Of a stretch of DNA of 8,666 bases, positions 1-5,972 are shown in pieces; position 1 is the stretch's first letter; each line of letters begins with the position of its first letter. A model generated the notes under the pieces. That model was not told where the DNA came from. It ran no database searches and was given only the letters and a program-made list of their open reading frames with translations. The translations under genes were made by a program, and so were the position numbers. Origin of the DNA: Flavobacteriaceae bacterium (GTDB lineage Bacteria; Bacteroidota; Bacteroidia; Flavobacteriales; Flavobacteriaceae); the NCBI GenBank assembly GCA_016763215.1, contig JAESUF010000292.1:1-8666 (forward strand), in the 5' to 3' direction.

Positions 1-121
1 AAATTGATGCTGGTGTAGGTTTGCTAGATATTCGGCATTCAGGATTCTGTATTAGAAGTAATATTTCCGACATGCCAATTTTGCCTTTGCCTTTTGGATT
101 TTTACTACTTAAATTTAATTC

Positions 122-157
122 TAAAAACAAAAAACTCGCCACTTTCGTAACGAGTTT
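122..157 (-). terminator. Rho-independent terminator of ndk
   Basis: Read on the minus strand, an 11-bp stem begins AAACTCGTTAC, closes with a GAAA tetraloop, and returns as GTGGCGAGTTT. It runs straight into a T tract (TTTTTTGTTTTT in minus sense, roughly positions 123-134 on the plus strand). Two stem pairs are G-U wobbles in the minus-strand RNA; in plus-strand RNA they become C-A mismatches. The signal is therefore directional and suits ndk, whose stop codon is about 25 bp upstream. A GNRA loop and a strong U tract make this a convincing intrinsic terminator. Confidence 0.85.
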
Positions 158-182
158 CACTAAATTATTTAAAAGAAGTTTC

Positions 183-602
183 TTAGAACATTTCTCTACC
201 AGAAAAATGGAAGTTTCCTTCTATTTGAGCATTTTCATCGCTATCAGAACCATGTACAGCATTTTCTCCCATAGAAGTAGCATACAATTGTCTAATTGTA
301 CCTTCAGCTGCATCTGCAGGGTTTGTAGCACCAATTAATGTTCTAAAGTCTTCAACAGCATTGTCTTTTTCTAAGATAACTGCAACCACAGGACCTCTAG
401 TCATGAATTCTACTAACTCACCAAAGAAAGGACGTTCGTTATGAACTGCATAAAAAGCCTCAGCATCATTCTTTGTCATTTGTGTTTTTTTCATTGCCAC
501 AATTCTAAATCCAGCTGCGTTTATCTTTTCTAAGATTGCTCCTGTATGTCCATTCTCAACACCATCTGGCTTAATCATGGTAAAAGTTCTATTTGTTGCC
601 AT
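183..602 (-). CDS. ndk: Nucleoside diphosphate kinase
   Basis: This enzyme transfers the gamma-phosphate from ATP to (d)NDPs through a phosphohistidine, keeping cytoplasmic nucleotide pools balanced. The 139-residue protein has the usual bacterial NDK length. Landmarks are the N-terminal TMIKPDGV with Lys11, Tyr51, [10 protein letters not shown] (Arg87), TIRQLYA (Arg104), and the active-site motif NAVHGSDS with Asn114 and catalytic His117. The ATG is supported by the standard N-terminus and by a Bacteroidota promoter about 30 bp upstream. No Shine-Dalgarno is visible, as is normal in this phylum. The gene is monocistronic in this window: a terminator follows it, and it is divergent from the DHH phosphoesterase gene. 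Identity is essentially certain from the motifs. Confidence 0.97.
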   Translation of the reverse strand: MATNRTFTMIKPDGVENGHTGAILEKINAAGFRIVAMKKTQMTKNDAEAFYAVHNERPFFGELVEFMTRGPVVAVILEKDNAVEDFRTLIGATNPADAAEGTIRQLYATSMGENAVHGSDSDENAQIEGNFHFSGREMF

Positions 603-631
603 TTTTGTTTTATTATTTTTATAAATCGCGG

Positions 632-661
632 CAAAAGTACAGCTTTTAATGTTAAAAACAA
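632..661 (-). promoter_or_regulatory. Bacteroidota housekeeping promoter of ndk
   Basis: In minus-strand sense a -33 element TTG (positions 661-659) is followed by 19 bases and then TACTTTTG (639-632). This is an exact match to the Bacteroidota primary-sigma form TTG-N17-20-TAnnTTTG. Transcription should begin around 625-627, giving a leader of about 24 nt before the ndk ATG. A weak inverted repeat, AAGGAT (665-670) and ATCCTT (679-684), lies just upstream of the -33 element; I assign it no function. Confidence 0.75.
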
Positions 662-732
662 GTTAAGGATGATGTATAATCCTTCAAAATGTTGGTGATG
701 TAAATTGTGAACAAAATAAAGAAATTGCTGTT

Positions 733-758
733 TTTTTACAGATACTTATCTGTAAAAA
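733..758. repeat. Perfect intergenic palindrome, possible operator
   Basis: The arm TTTTTACAGATA (733-744) and its exact complement TATCTGTAAAAA (747-758) are separated by two bases. The palindrome lies between the divergent ndk and DHH genes, centred about 76 bp upstream of the DHH ATG and 143 bp from the ndk ATG. Its polarity (T-rich arm first, A-rich arm last, on both strands) is the reverse of an intrinsic terminator. A dimeric-regulator binding site is therefore the better reading, by inference only. I do not recognise the regulator. Confidence 0.5.
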
Positions 759-807
759 CAAGGAAAGACAAATGACTAAAAATAGGGTGGAGAATGTGAT
801 TAAATTG

Positions 808-815
808 TATCTTCG
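808..815 (+). promoter_or_regulatory. Possible -7 element of the DHH-gldI operon
   Basis: TATCTTCG matches TAnnTTTG except for one T-to-C change. No TTG is found at the expected -33 distance, so the call is weak. The element ends only 6 bases before the ATG at 822, so if used, transcription would begin at or next to the start codon and give a leaderless or nearly leaderless mRNA. No better promoter match was found in 690-821. Confidence 0.35.
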
Positions 816-821
816 CTGCAT

Positions 822-1850
822 ATGATTTTGAAAGATATAAACGAGTTACAATCGTATCTGGAGACTCCTAGAAGCATTGTGATTATTGGACATAGAAATC
901 CAGATGGTGATGCAATGGGATCTACTTTAGGATTGTATCATTATTTAAAAAAGAAAGGCCACCAACCAACAGTTGTTGTTCCTAATGAATACCCTGACTT
1001 CCTACATTGGTTGCCGGGATCGGATACTACCTATCGGTTTGATTGGCAGAATTCGCAATCACAAAGAGCCATTAAAGAATCGGATATTATTTTCCTATTA
1101 GACTTTAATGCATCGCATCGAGTGGGAAAAGATATGCAGAATACTTTAGAGGCATATCCAAATGATTTCGTTTTGATAGACCACCATCAGCAACCCGATG
1201 ATTTTCGTTATATGTATTCAGACACATCCATGTGTTCGACTTGCGAAATGATCTATCATTTTATAGAAATGATGGATGATGTTTCATTGATTGATGAAGA
1301 TATAGCTACATGTTTATACACTGGTATCATGACAGATACTGGTTCTTTTCGCTTTAGATCTACAACTAGTACCACACATAGAGTTATTGCTGATTTGATT
1401 GACAAAGGAGCTCAGAATGATAGGATACATAACAATGTTTATGATGCAAATTCCTATGGTCGCTTACAGTTATTAGGGCAAGCATTAAGTAACTTACAGG
1501 TTTTTCCTGAATACAATACAGCTTATATTACATTAACTGAAGAAGAGAAGAAAAAGCACAATTTTAAAAAAGGAGATACAGAAGGCGTTGTTAATTATGC
1601 GCTATCTCTTGATGGAATTGTGATGGCTGCGATCTTTATTGAAGATAAAGAACAAGGAATCATAAAAATCTCTTTTCGGTCTAAAGGAAGTTTCTCTGTA
1701 AATCAATTTGCAAGAAACAATTTTAGTGGTGGCGGACATGACAATGCTGCTGGAGGGAAATCGGATCTTAGCATGGAAGAAACAATTGTTAAGTTTAGTC
1801 GTTTACTTCCTGAGAATGAAGAAGCCTTAAAAGCATCCTATGAAGTATAG
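822..1850 (+). CDS. DHH/DHHA1 phosphoesterase, NrnA-like
   Basis: This 342-residue protein has the two-domain DHH-DHHA1 layout of the NrnA group, which degrade short oligoribonucleotides or cyclic-dinucleotide products (pApA) and can act on 3'-phosphoadenosine 5'-phosphate. Visible metal-site motifs are GHRNPDGDAMGS (23-34), LLDFN (92-96), the name-giving DHH (120-122) and TGIMTDTGSF (167-176). The C-terminal DHHA1 substrate motif GGGHDNAAGG is at 303-312. All catalytic positions look intact, so an active manganese-type phosphoesterase is expected. It is the first gene of the gldI operon and overlaps gldI by 11 bp. No signal peptide is visible, so it is cytoplasmic. The exact substrate cannot be told from sequence, so no symbol is assigned. 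Confidence 0.92.
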   Translation: MILKDINELQSYLETPRSIVIIGHRNPDGDAMGSTLGLYHYLKKKGHQPTVVVPNEYPDFLHWLPGSDTTYRFDWQNSQSQRAIKESDIIFLLDFNASHRVGKDMQNTLEAYPNDFVLIDHHQQPDDFRYMYSDTSMCSTCEMIYHFIEMMDDVSLIDEDIATCLYTGIMTDTGSFRFRSTTSTTHRVIADLIDKGAQNDRIHNNVYDANSYGRLQLLGQALSNLQVFPEYNTAYITLTEEEKKKHNFKKGDTEGVVNYALSLDGIVMAAIFIEDKEQGIIKISFRSKGSFSVNQFARNNFSGGGHDNAAGGKSDLSMEETIVKFSRLLPENEEALKASYEV

Positions 1851-2388
1851 TTATTTGATTTTATTATTTTCTGGCATGATTTCGTGCGCATCACCAGAAG
1901 CAAGAAGGCCTATTAGTTATACAAAAACTCAGACATTGGCTTCTGCAACGGAACAGTTGAAAAAAATAAATAAAATTGAAGAAGCAAAAGTTTTAGCCTA
2001 TATCAAAAATGATAGTCTACACACCTATATAACATCTTCAAATGGATATTGGTTTCAATATCTACTGAAAAACGAAACTCAAGGTTCAGCGCTAAAAAAA
2101 GGAACGATTGCAACAATTTCATATGAGATTTATGATTTAAATGATCAGGTGATTTATTCAAAAGAAGAACTAGGCGTTAAAGAGTATACAATAGATAAGG
2201 AAGATTTTATTCCTGCACTTCAGTCGGGTATAAAAATGATGAGAGTTGGAGAAATTATTAAATTTATCATTCCTTCACATCATGCATTTGGTGTTGTAGG
2301 AGATGATCATAGAATTGGAATCAATCAATCAATTATAAGTATAGTAACATTAATCAATATAAAAGAAGATTTAAAAAATGAAGAATAA
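1840..2388 (+). CDS. gldI: Gliding motility lipoprotein GldI (FKBP fold)
   Basis: The 182-residue precursor has a short lipoprotein signal ending in GMISC, with the lipidated Cys at residue 16. It is followed by a linker and an FKBP-like domain at about 85-176. GldI is known in Flavobacterium johnsoniae as a lipoprotein required for gliding and chitin use. The FKBP active site is eroded here: the usual Phe-Asp pair is replaced around VIYS (104-107), the central Trp is absent near IPALQSG (124-130), and the AYG tyrosine is Phe150. Isomerase activity is therefore doubtful and a binding or chaperone role is possible. The ATG lies inside the end of the DHH gene (11-bp overlap), and its own end overlaps the next gene by 11 bp, so translation is probably coupled. 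The short N-terminus and lipobox fix the start. Confidence 0.88.
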   Translation: MKYSYLILLFSGMISCASPEARRPISYTKTQTLASATEQLKKINKIEEAKVLAYIKNDSLHTYITSSNGYWFQYLLKNETQGSALKKGTIATISYEIYDLNDQVIYSKEELGVKEYTIDKEDFIPALQSGIKMMRVGEIIKFIIPSHHAFGVVGDDHRIGINQSIISIVTLINIKEDLKNEE

Positions 2389-3106
2389 ATTTTTAATTTT
2401 TATCATGATATCATCATTTATGATTTCTTGTGGGAATCAACCTAAAGAAGTGAAATCATTGGATAGTGAAATAGACTCTGTAAGTTATGCAGTAGGTTTA
2501 TCAATGTCTATGCAATTAAAAAGTAATTTCAAAAATGTAAATGAGGAAATTCTTTTGCAAGCTATCAGAAATAATTTAGACTCTACTAATTTGTTGATAG
2601 AAATAAAAGATATCCAAAATGTGATAAGACCTTACTTTCAAAAGAAGCAACAAGCTGAAATGAAAGAAAAACAAGAAAAAGCAGCAAAGGAAGCTGAAGC
2701 TAAATTTGGTGATAACAAAAAGGCAGGAGAAGAATTTTTGAAAGCCAACAAATCTAAAAACGAAGTTATTACTACAGCAAGTGGTTTGCAGTATATTGTT
2801 TTAAAAGAAGGTAAAGGAGAAAGTCCTAAAGCGATGTCAAAAGTAAAAGTACATTATCACGGAACGACTATAAATGGAGAAGTATTCGACAGTTCTGTGG
2901 AAAAAAAGAAGCCTTATGAGTTAGGAGTTAATCAATTTGTGAAAGGTTTTGGAGAAGGTTTACAGCTAATGAAAGTAGGGGCAAAATATAAATTTTTTAT
3001 TCCTCAAGAATTAGCTTATGGAGTACAGCAGAGAGGAGCATTAATTAAACCATTTACAGCATTGGTTTTTGAAGTTGAATTATTAGATATATTAGATAAA
3101 AAATGA
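2378..3106 (+). CDS. FKBP-type peptidyl-prolyl isomerase lipoprotein (FkpA/Mip-like)
   Basis: The 242-residue precursor begins with a lipoprotein signal (MISC, Cys18). An N-terminal FKBP_N-type helical region covers about 27-90 (SVSYAVGLSMSMQLK), and a Lys/Glu/Ala-rich helix covers about 88-128. The C-terminal FKBP domain spans about 133-240. Most ligand-pocket residues are kept: Tyr160, Phe170-Asp171, Tyr180, Phe187-Val188, Tyr214 and Phe231. The central Trp is replaced by Phe191. This is the only clearly canonical FKBP of the three isomerase-fold genes here, and the layout matches FkpA/Mip, dimeric folding helpers of the envelope. Location in the periplasm or outer membrane is inferred from the lipobox. 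The start overlaps gldI by 11 bp and the end overlaps the next gene by 4 bp (ATGA). Confidence 0.92.
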   Translation: MKNKFLIFIMISSFMISCGNQPKEVKSLDSEIDSVSYAVGLSMSMQLKSNFKNVNEEILLQAIRNNLDSTNLLIEIKDIQNVIRPYFQKKQQAEMKEKQEKAAKEAEAKFGDNKKAGEEFLKANKSKNEVITTASGLQYIVLKEGKGESPKAMSKVKVHYHGTTINGEVFDSSVEKKKPYELGVNQFVKGFGEGLQLMKVGAKYKFFIPQELAYGVQQRGALIKPFTALVFEVELLDILDKK

Positions 3107-4203
3107 AAAAAGTAATTTACGTAGTATTTTTAGTTACTATTTTCGGAGCATGTAGTGACAATTATAAAGATTTAGAGGATGGTTTGTATGCCGATTTGGA
3201 AACAGACAAAGGAACAATTATCATGAAATTGTATCCAGAGCAAGTTCCTTTAACAGTAGCAAACTTTGTAACGTTGGCTGAAGGAACAAATTCAATGGTA
3301 CCAGACTCAATTAAAGGAAAAAGATATTTTGATGGATTAGGGTTTCATAGAGTAATACCTGATTTTATTGCCCAGGGTGGAGATCCAGCGGGTACAGGAT
3401 CTGGGCCTTTACCAGGATACAAATTTCGTAATGAATTTAATCCAGACTTACGACATGATAGTAAGGGAGTTGTGTCTATGGCAAATGGAGGAGGAACGGC
3501 AACCAACGGGAGTCAGTTTTTTATTACCTACAAGCCTACACCATGGTTAGATGGATATACAAACACGGGTGATTTAAAAGACTGTTCAAAACCTAGAACT
3601 AGCTGTCATTCTGTATTCGGAAAGGTGGTGCAGGGTTTAGAAGTTTTAGATTCTATTGTAAAACTTGATGTGATTAAAAAAGTGACCATTATTAGAAAAG
3701 GAGCGAAAGCGAAAGAGTTTGATGCAGTAAAAGTTTTTGAAACGGAGATTGCTAGAGGTCCAGAAATTGAGAAAGCAAGAATTGCAAAAATTCAAGGAGC
3801 TGAAAAAGCTAGATATGATAAGTTTATAGAGAAAAAAGGAGTATTTGAAGCAAAAATGGATGTTGCTAAAGCAAAAAAAACAAATTCAGGTCTTAAAGTA
3901 ATTATATATAAGAAAGGAAAAGGAAAAAAGTTTAGCAGATCAGCTACAGTTTCAATTGCTTATTCTGTGTATTTAGCAGATGGAACACTTATACAAACTA
4001 AAGAAGCTTCTAATCCTTACGCTTTTGTAATGGATAAATCGCCAATGATTGCAGGTGTAACTGAAGCAATTTTACAAATGAGAGAAGGAGGGAAAAAGAG
4101 ATTGTTTATCCCTTATTATCTAGCTTATGGAGAAAAGGGTGGAAGAATGCCCCCAAAGGCAGATCTTGTTTTTGATTTAGAACTTGTTAAAGTAGGGAAG
4201 TAA
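3103..4203 (+). CDS. Cyclophilin-FKBP fusion lipoprotein
   Basis: This 366-residue precursor has a lipobox (FGAC, Cys17) and two different prolyl-isomerase folds. The cyclophilin domain (about 29-215) carries FHRVIPDFIAQGGDP (81-95, catalytic Arg83), GSQFFI (137-142), PWLDG with Trp148, and His169 before VFGKV. An insertion at 151-168 places Cys161 and Cys168 in front of that His. A charged helical linker (about 215-260) leads to an FKBP domain at about 260-366 that keeps Tyr287 and the AYG Tyr342. It has lost the Phe-Asp pair (LIQT at 296-299) and the central Trp (IAGV at 316-319), so the cyclophilin half is the likely catalyst and the FKBP half a binding module. The upstream overlap is ATGA. 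The next gene starts directly after the stop, in the same frame. Confidence 0.9.
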   Translation: MKKVIYVVFLVTIFGACSDNYKDLEDGLYADLETDKGTIIMKLYPEQVPLTVANFVTLAEGTNSMVPDSIKGKRYFDGLGFHRVIPDFIAQGGDPAGTGSGPLPGYKFRNEFNPDLRHDSKGVVSMANGGGTATNGSQFFITYKPTPWLDGYTNTGDLKDCSKPRTSCHSVFGKVVQGLEVLDSIVKLDVIKKVTIIRKGAKAKEFDAVKVFETEIARGPEIEKARIAKIQGAEKARYDKFIEKKGVFEAKMDVAKAKKTNSGLKVIIYKKGKGKKFSRSATVSIAYSVYLADGTLIQTKEASNPYAFVMDKSPMIAGVTEAILQMREGGKKRLFIPYYLAYGEKGGRMPPKADLVFDLELVKVGK

Positions 4204-4776
4204 TTGATAGATAGTGTTCTACAGATAGATAGAGAAATTCTCATTTACCTAAATAATTTAGGAAGCGAACAATGGGACGGGTTTTGGTTGGCATTGACCA
4301 ATCAACTTCACTGGTCGCCGTTGTTCGCTTTTATTTTATTTTTACTGTTTTGGAAGTTTGGTTGGAAAAATGGTTTGGTAACGGTACTGTTTTTAGTTGT
4401 ACTTGTTGCTTTTTCTGATCAGTTTACTAATTTGATTAAAAACACTGTAGAACGATTACGCCCTTGTAATACAGAAGATTTAAGAGATCAGTTGCGTTTG
4501 TTTGAATACAGACCCCGTGGCTATAGTTTTTACTCTGGTCATGCTTCATTATCTACCACTTTCACAGTATTTATTATTCTGTTGTTACGGAAACACTACA
4601 AATATATTTTCCTTTTAATAGGTTTTCCATTACTTTTTGGATATAGTCGAATTTATTTAGGAGTTCATTATCCTGGCGATGTGCTTTCTGGGTATTTAGC
4701 AGGAATTTTCTTTGGATATGTATTTTATAGAATTCAAAAGAAATTGAAAATCACGGATCGATTTTCTAAGAAGTAG
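4204..4776 (+). CDS. PAP2-family membrane phosphatase, TTG start
   Basis: PAP2-superfamily enzymes dephosphorylate lipid phosphates such as phosphatidic acid, undecaprenyl diphosphate or lipid A. The 190-residue protein holds the full signature: K-x6-RP (Lys79, Arg86-Pro87), SGH (111-113) and SR-x5-H-x3-D (Arg149, His155, Asp159). Hydrophobic segments lie near 33-50, 56-72, 117-128, 133-147 and 161-177. The start must be TTG at 4204: no ATG or GTG start fits the frame before the conserved part, and an N-terminus like VLQIDREILIYLNNLG is what family members show. The TTG directly follows the TAA of the isomerase fusion with no gap, so reinitiation by the same ribosomes is likely. The 3' end is 8 bp from the converging meaB end. 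The substrate is unknown. Confidence 0.87.
   Translation: MIDSVLQIDREILIYLNNLGSEQWDGFWLALTNQLHWSPLFAFILFLLFWKFGWKNGLVTVLFLVVLVAFSDQFTNLIKNTVERLRPCNTEDLRDQLRLFEYRPRGYSFYSGHASLSTTFTVFIILLLRKHYKYIFLLIGFPLLFGYSRIYLGVHYPGDVLSGYLAGIFFGYVFYRIQKKLKITDRFSKK
4263..4343 (+). other. Compound hairpin with U-rich tract inside the PAP2 gene
   Basis: The arm AAGCGAACAATGG (4263-4275) pairs with CCGTTGTTCGCTT (4318-4330) over 13 positions with one G-U pair. GAC/GTC can extend it past one bulged G. Within the loop, TTGGTTGG (4284-4291) pairs with CCAATCAA (4298-4305) with one G-U pair and a 6-base loop. The outer stem is followed by TTATTTTATTTTT (4331-4343). The shape resembles an attenuator or partial terminator about 60-140 nt into the gene, but it sits in coding sequence and function is unproven. 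Confidence 0.4.
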
Positions 4777-4784
4777 CTTAAAAA

Positions 4785-5872
4785 TTAGCCTTTTTTATTC
4801 GTGTAACTATTCAATAATTTTTTAGCAGAAACAAACGGAGTGGTTGTCCCGTTTTGTAACTGTTCTATTTCCTTTGCTAATTCTTTGGCAATTACTTTAT
4901 TCTTGAAAAACGAGTCGTAAAGATGCTGCTGAATTGTAGACTCTAGCCAAAATGTATTTTGCTGACTCCTTTTTGAATTAAAGAAATCATGTTGTTTAGC
5001 TAAAGAAATATAACGTTCAATCATCTTAAGGATTTCGTCAATTCCACTATCATTTAATGCGCTTGCAGTAAATACTCTAGGTTGCCAGCCATTTTCTTTG
5101 GGCGGATAGAGGTGTAAAGCTCTGTTAAATTCAACTTTTGCAATTTTTGCATTTTTTATATTGTCACCATCAGATTTATTAATCACAATAGCATCTGCCA
5201 TTTCTATAATTCCTCTTTTAATTCCTTGTAATTCATCACCAGCGCCGGCTATTTTTAGCAATAAAAAGAAATCGACCATAGAATGTACCATGGTTTCACT
5301 TTGCCCAACGCCAACAGTTTCAATTACAATTGTATCAAAACCAGCAGCTTCGCAAAGGATAATACTTTCTCTTGTTTTTGTGCAACACCCCCCAAAGAAC
5401 TACCCGATGGAGAAGGTCTAATAAAAGCATTAGGATCAGTTACAAGCTGTTCCATCCGAGTTTTATCACCTAAAATACTTCCTTTATTTATTGAACTGCT
5501 AGGATCTACTGCCAATACTGCTACTTTTTTCCCTTGACCAGTTAATTGTTTACCAAAAGCTTCAATAAAAGTACTCTTACCAACTCCAGGAACACCAGTA
5601 ATTCCAATTCTTACAGATTTGTTCGCATAGGGTAAACATTGTTCTAATATCTCATTTGCCTTCTGTTGATGTCTGCTATTGGTACTTTCTACCAATGTAA
5701 TGGCTCTACTTAAAAAAGTAATGTCACCATTTAAAACACCTGTAACGTATTCTTTTACAGTTGGTTGTTTGTTTCTGTTCGCTTGAATTTTTTTTGCAGA
5801 ACTTTCACTGGTCGTTTCAGGCTGACAAGCTCCATCTTTTTCATGTAGTGAGGAAGATTGTTTACGGGCCAT
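4785..5872 (-). pseudogene. meaB: MeaB/ArgK-type GTPase, frameshifted
   Basis: MeaB (ArgK family) is a G3E P-loop GTPase that loads and protects B12-dependent methylmalonyl-CoA mutase. The N-terminal frame (5872 to about 5375) gives the P-loop GVPGVGKST (93-101), VDPSS (122-126), GDKTRM (135-140) and [12 protein letters not shown]. The expected continuation, [20 protein letters not shown] then [20 protein letters not shown] and NKSDGDN, is found only in another frame that runs to the stop at 4785. The switch falls in the coding-strand A5 run (5375-5379 on the plus strand); a sixth A restores one 362-codon frame of normal family length. Uninterrupted, the in-frame product would stop soon after residue 180 and lack the base-recognition half. 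No other lesions are seen, so this is either a very recent mutation or a sequencing indel. The first ~35 residues are a variable extension. Confidence 0.85.
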
Positions 5873-5883
5873 ATATTGAATGA

Positions 5884-5891
5884 CAAAAATA
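5884..5891 (-). promoter_or_regulatory. Possible -7 element of meaB
   Basis: In minus sense TATTTTTG matches TAnnTTTG exactly and lies 12 bp before the meaB ATG. No TTG is found at -33 spacing. In AT-rich DNA an isolated match can arise by chance. Confidence 0.25.
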
Positions 5892-5925
5892 TTACTGTAA
5901 ATTTAGAAATAAATTGTGAGGAAAA

Positions 5926-5951
5926 TGCAACAGGAATAAAAAGCTGTCGTC
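5926..5951 (+). promoter_or_regulatory. ECF-type promoter of the sigma factor operon
   Basis: TGCAAC (5926-5931) and CGTC (5948-5951) are separated by exactly 16 bases. This is the classical ECF promoter form: an AAC-containing -35 element and a CGTC/CGTA -10 element, as for Bacillus SigW. Transcription would start near 5958, giving a leader of about 15 nt to the sigma gene ATG. The position directly upstream of an ECF-like sigma gene suggests autoregulation. No housekeeping TAnnTTTG element was seen here on the plus strand. Confidence 0.5.
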
Positions 5952-5972
5952 TATAGGGTAACTAATCAATTA

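Noticed and set aside
1..73. Minus-strand ATG at 73 open to the left edge (about 23 codons, MSEILLLIQNPE...)
   Set aside because: Too short to judge, no promoter element upstream and no recognisable family. Nothing else can be supported in 1-121.
21..338. Plus-strand open frame overlapping ndk antisense
   Set aside because: It overlaps the 3' half of the unmistakable ndk gene and crosses its terminator; no family features.
665..684. AAGGAT-N8-ATCCTT as an operator of ndk
   Set aside because: Only 6-bp arms with a wide spacer in AT-rich DNA; likely chance.
731..760. The intergenic palindrome as an intrinsic terminator
   Set aside because: The stem is AU-rich and is followed by A residues rather than T residues on each strand; no upstream gene reads into it.
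3368..3550. 60-codon plus-strand frame inside the cyclophilin gene
   Set aside because: Shadow frame within a clearly coding region.
4777..4800. Bidirectional terminator between PAP2 and meaB
   Set aside because: Only 8 bp separate the stops and no stem was found; the T run alone is not enough.
5161..5537. Plus-strand open frames antisense to meaB
   Set aside because: They lie across the conserved meaB GTPase coding sequence and look like its antisense shadows.
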